From: Montifringilla adamsi | Lineage: Eukaryota > Chordata > Aves > Passeriformes > Passeridae | Length of the DNA: 64,000 bases | Direction: 5' to 3' | Assembly: GCA_017590115.1 (NCBI GenBank) | Contig: JAGGNK010006559.1 | Coordinates: forward strand, 4,509,642-4,573,641 | In this document: positions 27,101 through 38,628 of the stretch, one piece after another | Position numbering within the stretch: position 1 is the stretch's first letter | Layout: every line of letters begins with the position of its first letter | The notes under the pieces: generated by a model | What the model was told of the DNA's origin: nothing | The model's input: only the letters and a program-made list of their open reading frames with translations | The model's database searches: none | Program-made: the position numbers and the translations under genes

Positions 27101-27469
27101 TCCAGCCTCAGGAGCTGCTACAGAACATCCTTGAGAAGGGGAAGCCGTGTCTTGCAGCACCACAGAGTGATGTCCTGCTCCTTGCAAGCACAACAGCCAG
27201 GAGGGCCCAGGACCTTGTCCTTGTCCCCACTGCTACCTCCTACCTTTTATTTTCCAAAGCAGGGGAGGACTCTGGGCAGGCCTACTGATAAGAAGTGCTG
27301 GGGTTTGCAAGGAAGGTGACAGAAATGAAGCTGAGGCCTTTATCTGCACCTGAAAAGAGCTGTGTGTTCTGTACTTGTGGCTCAGACAGGGAGGACTAGA
27401 GGGACTGTGGAGCTTTTTATTTGAAACTGAATGAAAACTTTCCCTGTTGCTAGTCACTACTACATTTGC

Positions 27470-27727
27470 CAGTGATGGGACCTGAGGGAATGGCCTGAAC
27501 TCGTGTCAGGGGAGGTTTCAATTAGATATTAGAAAAAGGTTCACCAAGAGACTGCTTGGGCACTGGAACAGGCTCACCAGGGAAGTGGTCACAGCACTAA
27601 GCCTAGCAGAGTTCAAGGAGTGTTTGGAAAATACTCTCAGGCACATGGTGTGATGATTGGGCCAGGAATTGGACTTGAAGATCATTGAAGGTCCCTTCCA
27701 ATTCAGCTTATTTGGTGTGTCTGTGAA
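27470..27727 (+). mobile_element. CR1 LINE 3'-end copy
   Basis: The stretch carries successive CR1 3'-UTR blocks: GGGGAGGTTTCAATTAGATA, GGCACTGGAACAGGCTCACC, GTTCAAGGAGTGTTTGGAAA, CAGGCACATGGTGTGATGAT, then GAAGGTCCCTTCCAATTCAG. The terminal octamer repeat is eroded. The copy is 5'-truncated, non-coding and in plus orientation, antisense to EPB41L3. Confidence 0.93.
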
Positions 27728-28619
27728 ATACTCCAAGCTCACACTAAGTTTTCAAGGAATTGCCTTTTTCTAATGGAATACACTTGTCATCATGCCATGT
27801 CACCCCAGCTCTGGAAGATATCATGCATTTTTCAGAACTGTCTTAAGCAATGCTATATTATTACTCTTATGCCCAAATTTTGTGCCTCTCTAGTATTAGT
27901 GATCAATAGTTTCCTCATTGCATGTCCAACCAGAATTGAGAAAGAAATAAAGTTCTAAAAATTTCTACAGTATTAATAAAATGGGGTTTCCATTCACCAC
28001 ACCTTCAGAATAGTAGGTTAAGAGTAGGCTACCCAAGGTCTTAAAACGAAGACTAAATGCCAGCAGAAAGCAGGATTCCTTGCCTGGAAATGTAGAGATG
28101 TTGGGCTTAAACATGAGATTAGTCAAAGAGTGAATTCTGCTCAGCCCACATCTTCAGAATGTTTTTAAGTAGGAAATAATTCCATTCATTATGTAAACTC
28201 TTATTCAGACTCTTGTTAAGGTTTGTGCTATCCCTTCTGAATTTCTGGACAGTTTCTTTCAGGCTCAGCAGCCAACATTTAATTAAGAAATATTTAACAG
28301 CTAGTGTTTTTTAAACAATGTCACGTTTGCAGAAATAATTGCATATTACATCTACTTTACAAAATCAAAATACAGCCAGTGGAAACCAGATACAAAACAC
28401 ATGCTTTCAGCTGAGCTCGTTTTGTTTAGAAAATGAACAGACAATGTATTTCCTTGGCTGAGACCTTGATCTGTTTGCCAAATACTGTCCTGCAGAGCTT
28501 TTTCTTCCTACAACAACATTCCAGGCACAGAGGACACTATCAAGGAAGCACACTCACAGTTCTGCAGGTTAGGAACAGTGATAACCTTGGCATGCCTTAA
28601 AAGAAAGGTGGCAAAGCAT

Positions 28620-28780
28620 TTTCAGCGAAGTACACAATGCAGTATGTAGTTAATGTATCTGTTTTGTCCCTTTATAGCTGCTCGGAAGCCGGAGAGAGAT
28701 GGGTATCTTCTTAGGCAATTAGAAAGTTTTTAACATAATGTTTTGTTGTCGCATCTTCTAGCGCATACCAGCATTTTTTC
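28620..28780. promoter_or_regulatory. Non-repetitive block retaining CpGs, candidate regulatory DNA
   Basis: This stretch keeps several CpG dinucleotides (for example GCTGCTCGGAAGCCGGAGAG and GTTGTCGCATCTTCTAGCGC) in otherwise CpG-poor intronic DNA. No repeat or ORF accounts for it. It might be a conserved element, but the call rests on composition only. Confidence 0.2.
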
Positions 28781-28788
28781 GCTTAGGG

Positions 28789-28807
28789 AAAAAAAAAAAA
28801 AAAAAAA
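28789..28807. repeat. A19 homopolymer
   Basis: A run of 19 A follows GCTTAGGG. I see no retrocopy or SINE body immediately upstream that would make it a poly(A) tail. Confidence 0.9.
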
Positions 28808-31109
28808 CACAGCAAGATTTCTTATGAATCTATGGAAATATCAAACACTTATATAAATTTCCACAGACTGGTTTAAAGAAGGAGGCATAAATACACCAAC
28901 GGTGTTCTTCAAAGCAACATCACAGGATCAGAAGGTCATGGGGAGCATCTTTTTTTGTACTGGCTATTTTGCTTTTAGATAGAAAAAACACTGGCTAGAG
29001 TTAGAAAGGGGCACTTCAGATGGTGGAAAATGCAGGATACAGGGAATCAGGAAAATAAATTGCAATACCCAAACTTCTACTGGGGTGAGGCAAGGTGATT
29101 CAGAGCAACAAGGGATGGGGAAAATACAGTGATCGTGTCTGCAAAGCAGATAGGTTAAAACAACATTGGAGCTTGAGAGGGAGGAAGTCCAAAGCCAGGT
29201 AAAGAGTTTGCTTTAATACAGACATTACTGTTACAGAAGCTGCTGGTATCCTACTGGTCAATGTAGGCATTTTGCCCCCATGGGTAACCCCAAAACCATG
29301 CAGTTTGCCCTGTACTGACAAGAGACATTTTATGTCTGTTCCTACAGCACAGCAGTGGGAAGTTGGCAACAATTTAAAAGGAAGGAAATTTTTTTTATTC
29401 TTCAGCTCTGCATCCTTAATTCAATCACTGTCCCCTAGGGCTGAGAAAAGGACTGGCTTTACTGCTCTGCATTATCATGTTGGCAGAGAAGCTACGCTGA
29501 AAAATATTCCTAGTTTATATATGATGCAAATGTAAGAAAAACAGTTTCAGGTTCACACAATGAAAAATAAGTCAAGAAATCTTAGTCAAAGAAGTAGCAG
29601 AGGAGTATAGAATACTTTCAAACCTTAAATATGAAATTCTGTGTGGTTGAGCTTCACAAGAGCTGTGGTCAACGGGTAACAGATCAGAAATAACAACCTT
29701 AGCACCAACACTTAGAAGCATAAGGCTGGCTTTTCAAGTATGTTTACTTTAGCTTTCAAGTAATTTCAGCATTTCTTTCATATATACTTTCAAGTATATC
29801 AGCATTTCACCATCACAATGACTGTGTGGCATAGTTAGTTTGTGCAAATAAAAAGTAGGTACATTGTTTATGCAGACAGAAAGCCTGGTTGAATATATTT
29901 AAATATATTGATGAAGGAAATGGGTGCTGTCTTTTCTCCCTATCTTGGTAAACTGGTGAGGACAGAAGCATTGTCTGCTGGCTCTGCTTCTCCAACCCAG
30001 GCGTGAAGGGATTCCCAAGATCAGGATAGTGAGACAAATCAGCTATTCTCTATTTCTTGGGAGTGTCAAGATTAAATAGAGTGGCACACGAAGTGGCTGT
30101 GGGTGATGGTTTGGTTTTTTTTCCAAAATATCTACTATAGCCCATGAATAGATGATTATAATCCACAATTACTAGTAGTGGCACTGAGGGCAGGACTGAA
30201 CACAAAAAGCAAACCACTGTCAATACCAGATCTAAGCTGGCATAGAGCCTGTCCCCAGCCTCTGTTTTCTGCACTTCGCACACTACCCCTGCAAGTAATA
30301 GATGAAACCCCGACAGTGCTGGCACTGTATTAAAGGATCCTCCTAATTGCCATGCTTCAAATTCCAGCTCTAAGCCTGCTAAGAGAAAGTCTGCAAAACT
30401 CTTTAATAAATCATAGAAATCAGAGACAAAAATTAGGTCATGTCACCCACGCCTCCTATCTGCACCATGAGTCTGTTACCCATACAGTGCTGCCGAGTGC
30501 TCCGTCTCGACAACTCCTAAATGATTCAAGTGCAGAGGTTTCTCCCAATTCCCCAGGCAGACTGTTACACAGCCCAGTGAACATCACCATCCATAGGCTT
30601 TTCACTGACCAGCCTCATCCTCTCCGTACCAATTTTATCTTTGTCCCATTTTGTTCTGTTCCTATTTATATCTTCCTCCAACTTTCTCCAAATATGCTCT
30701 TGATGCTACCTCAACCACTATCTGGCAAAAATTGTTGCTCAGGAAACGTTCTTCTGCCTCTCCTGTAATACTGCTGTAGTGTGCTGCTATTTTTAGGAGA
30801 AAAAAAGGAGGTGGTAAGGGAATGAAAGGCTGCCAGCTCCAGCTGTACAAGAATAATGCTCCATACAGTGGAAACTACATTACAGTGTTTCTCTTTAAGC
30901 ACATATAATTGACCAAAGCCTTAGTCTTCTGGAATGATCTAAACGGGTAAGACAGAAGAAATGGAAAAGACAAATTCCAAGGTTAAAAAAAAACCCTTGT
31001 CATTTCACTTCACCTACAGCTGGGCTCTTCCTTCCAGAGCTGTTATTGAGATTTTACAACAGCACTTGCCCAGTGAGACACTTGGTAAAGTAGCCACACA
31101 TTGCCATTA

Positions 31110-32030
31110 TCCTAGAATAATTTAGGTTGGAAGGGACCTTAAAACTCACCAAGTTCCAATATCCCTGCCATGGACAGGGACACCTTCCACTAGACCAGGT
31201 TGCTTAAAGCCCCATCCAACCTGGCCTTGGACACCTGCCCCTTGGCAATGTGTTGAGGCACATGGTGTGAATCTTGGGGTGTTCTGGACAGGTCCAGGAG
31301 TTGGATTTTATGATCCTTGATGGGGCTTTCCAACTCAGTAGATTCTATGATTCTATGACTTTCAGGGATGGGGCATCCACAACTTCTCTAAAAACCTGGC
31401 TATTCCTTCTCGATCTATCACTACATGCTCATCTAAAAAGCCTCTCCCTCTTTTCTGTAACGCCCCTCAAATGTCCCAATGCAGTCTACCCAGAGCCTTC
31501 TCTGCTCCGGTCTGAACAACCCCAACTATTTTAGTCTGTCTTCTTACCAGAGGTGCTCCAGCCCTCTGATCACATTTGTGGCCCTCCTTTGTATCTGCTC
31601 TAACAGGTCTACACTCTTCCTGTGCTGGGGACCCACAGGTGGAAGCAATATTCCAGGTAAGGTTCATGAGAGTAGAGTAGAGAGAACCACATCCCTCAGC
31701 TGGCTGGCCACACTGCTTTTGATGAAGCCCAGGATGCTGTTGGCTTTCTGGGCTGTGAGCATGCCTTGCTGTCATGTTGAGCTCCTCTTACACAAACACC
31801 CCCAAGTATTTCTCCTCAGGCCTGCTCTCAATCCATCTCTCAGCCTGTATTTGAGCCTGGGTTTGTCCTGACCCCTGTGCAGGGCCTTGCACTTGACCTT
31901 GCTTCAAGAGGTTCACATGGGCCCACCTCTCAAGCCTGTCAAGGTCCCTCTGAATGCCATCCCTTCCCTCCAGCATGTCAGCCACACCAAACCACTTGGT
32001 GGTGTCAGCAAACTGTGCGATCATTAAAAA
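31110..32030 (-). mobile_element. CR1 LINE, minus orientation, interrupted by a second CR1
   Basis: Its 3' end lies at the left (CCTAGAATAATTTAGGTTGG, then AAGGGACC, the reverse of the CR1 terminus). It runs right through the 3' UTR into the end of the CR1 ORF2. The minus-strand translation of 31788-32024 contains FADTTKWFGVADMLEGRDGI, then QRDLDRLERWAHVNL, matching the CR1 reverse-transcriptase FADDTKLGG...ADTLEGRAAIQRDLDRLEKWA region. The second D of the catalytic-type FADD motif is T, and frameshifts occur. The body is split at about 31233-31358 by an oppositely oriented CR1. The 5' part is missing beyond about 32030. It is sense-oriented relative to EPB41L3 but intronic and dead. Confidence 0.92.
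31233..31358 (+). mobile_element. Nested CR1 3'-end inserted in an older CR1
   Basis: The stretch reads GAGGCACATGGTGTGAATCT, GGTCCAGGAGTTGGATTTTA, TGATCCTTGATGG, then CTTTCCAACTCAG and ends GATTCTATGATTCTATGAC, an intact CR1 3' terminus with two ATTCTATG units. The flanking minus-strand CR1 resumes in register on both sides (GGCCTTGGACAC to the left, TTTCAGGGATGGGGCATCCA to the right), so this copy inserted later. Edges are accurate to a few bases. Confidence 0.88.
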
Positions 32031-35000
32031 ATGATCAATGAAGAAACCTGCTTACAAGAAGCCACTTCACCTTGGGCCAGCCCCTCAAGCAGAAGCCAGA
32101 CCTGTGTTTTATGCCTGCTTCAAGACAAAGTGACATGCTGACCTCCAAAAAGGCAGCTGCCCATCGTTCCCCAACCTCACTGGCCAATGCCAGTGCCAGA
32201 CACTGCACACAGAGGGCTCTGTGCAACCAGTGCCTGGACTATCGAGACTGTCTGGCCAAACTAAAAGACCCTTTTAGGGTCTTTCCTGAGCACACACTTT
32301 TATACATCACCCACTGTCTTTATCAAACCTCGTATTTACTGATACGCAAGGTTAGGAACCACTATCAGGAACAAAGTAGAGGTATCAGATTTTTTGCTAC
32401 AGATAATTCTCACAGGCAAGCAATGATGTTTCTCTTTGTATATATGCATATGTCCATGTACGGACACCAGTGCATCTGTGGGGTACCTTCAGGAATCACA
32501 CTGTGCTGGGAGCAGAGGGGCTAAGCTCCGTCTGCACCAGCAGTTGCTCTGCAAAAGCAGTAATTTAATTGAAAGAAAACAGTGATACATACGGAGTGCC
32601 TGGTGAAGTAATCATTTCCAGTGTCCTTAGAAAGATTTCACCTTCCTGACCTAAGCTACAATTTGGATGGGTCAGATTTTGATGCCTCAATCTAAACCAA
32701 ACTGAGCCTTGCTTCACAGCCAGGCTTACCAATTTCTGTGGGAAGACTGACGGACTAAGATACTCCCCGACATGAGTCAGGGTGCAAGAACAGGTCTCTC
32801 AGTTAGTATAAACATATGTTTCCTAGGTCTGGAAGAGCTGGTGTGTTTTTTTGGTTGTTTTTTTTTTTTTTTCTTCTTCTGTTCTTCACAGCCTGTTTAC
32901 ATTTCCTGGCTTATTAAACTAGATTTTATTTGCAGCCAGTACATCCTAGGGAACTGGAGGTGTTACACATAATTGCCCTCAGATTCATAAGGACTAAACA
33001 AAGTAACCTCCACCACCAGGGAGTCCTCCTGCTCCACTGCTAACAGCAGTGTCAAGTTCTCTGGATGCCATGAGTGGTGTCACCTCCTGCCACCAGGGAA
33101 GAGGCTGCTGGTGCACCCCAGCATGTGGCTGTCTCCCAGGACTTACCTCCGCCAGGGAGGTGGAGAGTGCTATGACTGCTCTGCAAGGGATGAAGCTCTG
33201 AGGATGAGGAATATGAAGGAATAATCCCAAATGAGGAGAAGGAAAAGCAGGGCAGGTACTTGGCCACTTTCTTGGGTGATGGGAAAAATGGAGAGTGCCA
33301 GAGGATCAGGTTCCAGCAGGGATTCCACCAAGGAGCCCAATGACAGGGGGACCCCTCCAGTGACTGCAGCCAGGGAAAGGGCACATGCAGGGGGAGTGAT
33401 GGGGAAGAGCCTGAACTGGAGGAGCAAGACATGACTACAGAGCAGAAGAAAACCACAGGCCTAAGTGTGCAGCTTACCCTGGTCTGATATGGACAGGGCC
33501 AGGTGTTTTCCCTACCTCTATCCCATGAACATCCCACTCTTCATCCACAGGGCTCCAAACAAAAACCCACCAGGGTCAGCTGTTGCCACCTCAAATTATT
33601 CACTCACGTGCTAGTTGCAGCCCATCTGGGAACAAAAAAACAACTCCTTCCTTATGGGAAAAAGGCTGCAGTAAAAGCCAGGCAATGGGCACATGCTACA
33701 CCTTGGCAGTCCCAAATTTAACATAGCCCTAAATTAGAATCATCAACCATTCTCTATTTCACACAGGAGCTTTCTTCTCCCAAGTCTCACATAACAGAGC
33801 AATGCTGTGACAGAGCAATGCTTCCCCCTGTCCCATTTGCCAATAAACATCTGTTTCATACAAATACCCACACATGAGCAGGTATTCAAAATTGTATCCT
33901 GCTTTTTTCTCTTCACGTTCCCTTACCCTTCCTGAAAATATATTTTTTTTATATTAACATCTGCTTTCCATTTATTCTAGCCCTTTATCCCCAACACATG
34001 CTCTGAGTCCCCAGTTTCCACATTTTTCTTTAACCCTTTAAACTGAAAGACTTTTTTCAATGGGATCAAACATCTGGTGGGTGATCCTCATGCAGATTTC
34101 TGTACTTCTTTTGTTTCTCAGCTTGCCAACAGATCAGTTTTGACAGATAGTGAAGCCACTTAAAAGGAGTCTCTATCTGTGGCACACCAAGTATTTCCAA
34201 GATCTATAAAGGAAAGGGTAAAAATTGATGAGGTCTCTGTAGAAAAGCTCTTCCCCCCCCCAATTTTTTTTTTTTGTTCTGTGTGCTTTTTAAACTTTCA
34301 TTTATGTAATACTCTTTCATATACTGCATCCCATAGGATGCAAATAGATTCATGATTTAATAGAATATCATTTCATTTTTGCTTTTACCCACTTTATTCA
34401 AGAACAGCCAGCTCCGCTGACACAAAGATGAAGTAAAATTTAAAGATTTCATTTTCCCCCAGAGACAAAAAGCTGACAATTACTCAAATTGCATTATATC
34501 AATTACTAGGAAAGGTGCAGGAGATACTGATTTTGCTGTCTATACAGCACACTGTCTCAGATTAACTCAGTTGTCCCAAATACTGACCCATTTCTGCTTT
34601 TCCAGAGATACTCATCCTCAGCAATCCTCCAGAGCTTCCTCTGCACTGATGGTGACAACAATTGAGAGTGGCAGGGGAGGGAGCAAAGGGCCTGTAGGTT
34701 TTCTCTTACCAAAGCCACGGAAAGTGCTTACGCTCCTCTTCTCCACTACCTGGGCTGTTCCCTTCAAGAAATGGAGATCTTCCCAAAGAAAACAAGCCTT
34801 TCTCTTTGGGTGTTTCAAGCCAGCTTTTGAGAGAGGGAGTGCAATGTGTCCATATACTCATTTAGACCTGGACCATTCCCCAGCCATTATAAATGGCTAA
34901 CATTGGAGATTGAAAATTTAGAGAAACATGCTATAAAAGCTAGCTAATCTATCATTCTTCCAGTGGTTCATCTCTTTTAAAGACTTCCTTTATGCTACCG

Positions 35001-35959
35001 ACTCAAACTGCTTAGTGATGCTTATTTAAGTCTAGTTCTGGGTAACACTCTTATACTCTACAACTTTTGTACAAAATAGAAGCAATCCATCATCCAGAAT
35101 AAACACTTTTTCAGTCTAATTTTCAGCTTAGTTGACAGCAATCATATTTTTCAGTTATATGCATGCATTTATACTCACTTGATTAGAGAGAAATTTTGTT
35201 TGAACAAAACACTTTGAACATTCAAACACTGCAGTCATAAAATATTTCCTGTAAATATGTGATAAATAAGATGCTAAACTACAAAATCCTAGGGCCATGT
35301 TATACACATTGAAAAAACACAATCCTGCAGACTCACAACAGCCCTTCCTGCATAGACTGACTCTTTGTTTTCAAAGCCCAACTTATATTAAACATGCACA
35401 GAACACACAGAGATTCTCAGCCAAGGATGTATTTTGATGTGACAAAGTCACATAGTTTCACACTTTTGTGTTGAAAATGCTGTAGCCCAAGAAATAAAGC
35501 TGATGCTTCATCTCATGAGAGACAAGAAGTCTTTTATAACCACTTATAAATGGTTTGATGTTTTCCCTCAGACAACAAGCAGTCATTTACTGGTACATGA
35601 GATTTCCATGAAACAAGTCTGAATGTCACCCACCGTGAATAACACATTTAACACATTTCAAGAACTTTCTGTTAACTCAAAATCATGCCTGAAATACAAA
35701 GAAGTGACATTTTACATATTTTAAGAAAACAACCATGCATAACCCCCATGAAACTCACAAGCACACATCAAACAACAAACATAACAAACATAGATGCGAC
35801 CACGCTGCTGTGGGACAAATCTACTATCACCTACCCCTTCCCAGATTTCAAAGAAAAATCTCTGAATAACAATTATTTCTCATTAAAGACTAAATATTCA
35901 GCAGGTTTCCACTACAGACAAGAAAAGACTTCATCCCGATTAAATGAAAAATTACGTAA

Positions 35960-36290
35960 GTTGTAGCTTCACCTTCACTTGTTCCTTCTCGGAAGAGAGA
36001 ACAGAGCCCCAACCCAAACCAGCCCTCTCCAGTTTTGGTGCAGCTCTCCAGCAGTCAGACACAGCCCTGCCCAGCGAGGAGCCGCCAAGCTGAGGCGCAG
36101 GGGGAGGCTGGGGATGGGTGCCACACCCTGCACCCCCCCTCCCCCGCAGCTCCTCCTCAAGGCTAAACCTGCCCACCGCAGCAGCGGGCTCCCATGGGAT
36201 GAGCTCCTGATGCGCATCCGAGCAGCTCCTCATCCTATGGGGAAGCCTTCGGGGAGAAAAGGCCATCAGCTGCACCACTAACAGAGGGAT
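35960..36290. other. GC-rich patch 1 kb downstream of the CpG island
   Basis: This is a locally GC-rich stretch with moderate CpG (for example GCTGAGGCGCAGGG and GCGCATCCGAGCAG). On the minus strand an ORF spans it and a donor-like GTGAAG lies at its left edge (about 35969-35974). It might be an alternative first exon or island shore for EPB41L3, or only compositional drift. I do not recognise the encoded peptide. Confidence 0.3.
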
Positions 36291-36969
36291 GCGACTGCAG
36301 GCAATTAGTGAGGGGAGAGGCCAGGGCTGTACTGGTCTGATAAAATAGAACCAGTGTATTTTTAATGTTTCCCGATGTGTGTCGTGTTCCCTGCTGCAGC
36401 AAGCAGGTCTACAGCATGCCAGCAGCTCAAGGAGCCTTCGTGTTCATGCAGTGCCATAAGGAATAAACTTCCAGCAGCTCTTACCCCAATGCAGTGCTCT
36501 CAGGCTCTCCTCTCCTCCCCTGATTGCCATGCAGGTCTCATCCTCACACTAGAGCTGAAACTTTCCAACCCAAGGAGACCAGCATAGCAGTATTTGCCTA
36601 TACTCTATTATGCATGTACACACTCAGAGGTGCAGCAAGAGCAGTGAATTTAACAACATCATTGATGCTGCATGATGATCTTGACCTTTTAATACTCTGT
36701 GAAAGGACTCTTCTCCATAGAATTAGAGAAAAAGCACACATTCAACTGCATCTGACCTTTACTGGTCCAAGCCTTATGTAGTTTGCTTATATTCTTATTT
36801 TTAATGGGATTTAGTAATACTTGCTTTCTTTATACAAACCTTTCAGTTTTCTATGGACAGAGATAATTGCTGACAACACTAAAAGTAAAACAAAAAGGTA
36901 TCACTCAGCTCACCAGGCTGTAAAAGAACAGATGTGCATGGGACACACCTAACCCGGAGCTTTTTTCCG

Positions 36970-37000
36970 GTTTTTTTTTTTTGGGGTTTTTTTTTTTTTT
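36970..37000. repeat. Two adjoining T tracts separated by GGGG
   Basis: About 12 T, then GGGG, then about 14 T occupy this short interval at the left edge of the CpG island. In the EPB41L3 transcript orientation this is poly(A)-CCCC-poly(A). It is low complexity with no recognisable origin. Confidence 0.85.
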
Positions 37001-38236
37001 GGCAAGCGGGTCTCTGACTTTCAATCATTTTGACAGAAAAGACCTCTAACATTATAAGTAGTTTCCCTTCAACTTCGAAGCAACGTGCATGTTCAGTGGA
37101 GGAAACAGTTTCCATCTCTGTCTCAAACAGGGACACACACCGGAGAACAGTGGTGAGAGTAACAACCGCTTTCCTCCTCCAGCACAGCCCCAAGAGAAAT
37201 TAAATCAAGACAGCACAAGGCCAGACAGGCATGATTTGCTATTGCGATTTCCACAGGAGTGCAAGTTTTTAAGCTTCTCGCTACATGTGATGAAGTTTCG
37301 CCTTTGAATGAAAAATGGGACAACCGAAAAGGACAAAATCCTTTCCCACCGACCCGCCCCGGTCCCCCTCTGGCAGCCCAAGGGCGCGGGGCCGCACCCA
37401 GGATGCGGGAGCACCGACGGACCCGCTCAGCCCTCACGCTGGTCGCACCCGCGGCTTCTCTATACCCCTTTCCCCACAGACCTGGCCGAGCACCGACACT
37501 TCCACGCCGCGCTCCGCAGGGCCAGGAGTAGGGATGGGGAACAGTGAGGGGTTCCAGCGTCCGAGCCGCGCTGCCGAGCACCTGGGAGCCCGCGCCGTGT
37601 CGGGCAGGCAGGGAGGCGCGATCCGTGCGGCGCGGGGCGGAGCGGGGCAGCCCGGCCCGGCGGGGCCCCTCGCTGCCGGCCGGGAGGGGGCCGGCGCGGT
37701 GCTGCCACTGCAGCGGTCCGGGGCTGCGATGTGCTCCGTGCATAACCACACCCACCGCATTGCAGAAGCCACGGCCCGGGGCGGGGGGGTAGGGGGTAAC
37801 CCCCCCATGGCGAGCAGCGCAGCCCGGCCGGGCCCCTGCACCGCCCAGGTGTTGTGTCCCCCAGGTGAGCGGGGCACTGGGGCAGGCACGGCCCTAGGGG
37901 GGCTCGGGGTCCGCCCCACCACGCCACGCGCCTCGCCCGCCCCCCTCCGCCGTGCCTCTGCCGCCTACAGAAGTTTCCCACAGAAATGCGTATCGTCCTG
38001 AAAAAAATTAAAATTGCAATCGCCCTCCCACCCTCGGCCGCCCGGCAGAGCTGCGGCGGGAGCAGCCGAGCCTGTGTGTGTCCCCGCAGAGCCCCCGCCG
38101 CCTTCCCCGCTGTGCGGGGGGCACCGCTCGCTGCCTGCCCCGGCTCCCCCAGGCAGCCTGGCCACACGCACACGCCGCCCCCCCCAACTTAAAAATGGCT
38201 CCTAAGAATGATGCAAATATATATGGACATATATAT

Positions 38237-38245
38237 TTTTATATA
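38237..38245 (-). promoter_or_regulatory. EPB41L3: TATA-like box, minus strand
   Basis: On the minus strand TATATAAAA reads at 38245-38237. A start about 30 bases downstream (near 38210) would transcribe leftward into the CpG-rich part, in the sense of EPB41L3. The box lies in a TA-rich simple stretch (38215-38275), so it could be fortuitous. Confidence 0.35.
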
Positions 38246-38296
38246 TACGTCTATATATATACACACACAGATATGTAAAAATAAATACGCATAGGC

Positions 38297-38304
38297 TATA
38301 AAAA
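38297..38304 (+). promoter_or_regulatory. TATA-like box, plus strand
   Basis: GGCTATAAAAAGGGGGAG contains a canonical TATAAAAA followed by a G-rich stretch. It would direct transcription rightward from about 38330, away from EPB41L3. It could serve a divergent non-coding transcript. No coding gene follows it. Confidence 0.35.
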
Positions 38305-38580
38305 GGGGGAGATGCAATCTGCCCCCGCCCCCCCGGGCATACCCTCAGCTCCCCGCTGCGGGGAGGGCACCGCAGGCAGCGGGGCCGGAGCGGCGCGGAG
38401 GTTCCTCGGCCGCGGAGCGGAGCGGCGGGGGCGGCGGGCGCGGGGCTGCTCCCGGCGCGGCGGCGGCCACGCGTCAGCAGCGGCAGCGCAGCCCGGCTCT
38501 GCCCAGAGCGAGCCTCCGCCGCTCCCCAGCAAATCAGGGCTGCCGAGGCTCCTCCGGCGAGAGGGAGGGAAAAAGGAAAG

Positions 38581-38622
<42 letters not shown>
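38581..38622. repeat. A42 homopolymer at the edge of the CpG island
   Basis: A run of 42 A follows GGGAGGGAAAAAGGAAAG. It is the longest homopolymer in the window. In EPB41L3 orientation it is poly(T) just upstream of the presumed promoter. The exact length may be uncertain because of sequencing or assembly slippage. Confidence 0.93.

Positions 38623-38628
<6 letters not shown>

Larger units (their letters stand above)
7331..37300 (-). other. EPB41L3: Presumed EPB41L3 intron 1 (about 30 kb)
   Basis: This span lies between the ATG-exon acceptor and the CpG island promoter. I found no further exon with a family I recognise. It contains CR1 fragments (7824-7882, 27470-27727, 31110-32030), a degenerate L3/CR1-like LINE (about 13600-15250), simple repeats, a perfect palindrome (20149-20196) and some AT-rich blocks that could be conserved enhancers. 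The right boundary is approximate because exon 1 cannot be placed precisely without transcript data. Confidence 0.55.
37320..38560 (-). promoter_or_regulatory. EPB41L3: CpG island, probable EPB41L3 promoter and non-coding exon 1
   Basis: The only long stretch of high G+C with frequent CpG in the window begins near 37320 and ends near 38560. It lies upstream of the EPB41L3 ATG exon, which needs a separate 5' exon because a splice acceptor sits 11 bases before the ATG. GC-box-like words occur (for example CCCCGCCC near 38325). Near 38215-38304 the island is interrupted by an AT-rich stretch with TATA-like boxes facing both ways. ORFs in several frames here (the longest at 37315-38001 plus and 37460-38173 minus) are proline/arginine/alanine-rich, as expected from GC composition, and are not convincing genes. 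The exact start site and the exon 1 donor cannot be fixed from sequence alone. Confidence 0.75.

Noticed and set aside
31788..32024. 78-residue minus-strand ORF with reverse-transcriptase similarity as a host gene
   Set aside because: It is the decayed C-terminal part of CR1 ORF2 inside a 5'-truncated LINE, and is annotated as mobile element.
33010..33160. Three CCAGGGA-type words as a CTCF site cluster
   Set aside because: Each matches only the core of the CTCF motif loosely. The words lack the flanking consensus, and such words are common in GC-rich DNA.
37315..38173. Long overlapping ORFs on both strands in the CpG island (up to 237 residues)
   Set aside because: They are open in several frames at once, rich in P, R, A and G, and have no recognisable domain. 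GC-rich sequence lacks stop codons by composition, so these are not evidence of a gene.
38581..38622. A42 as the poly(A) tail of a retrocopy
   Set aside because: The upstream sequence is GC-rich island DNA without gene, SINE or polyadenylation signal, and no target-site duplication is evident.
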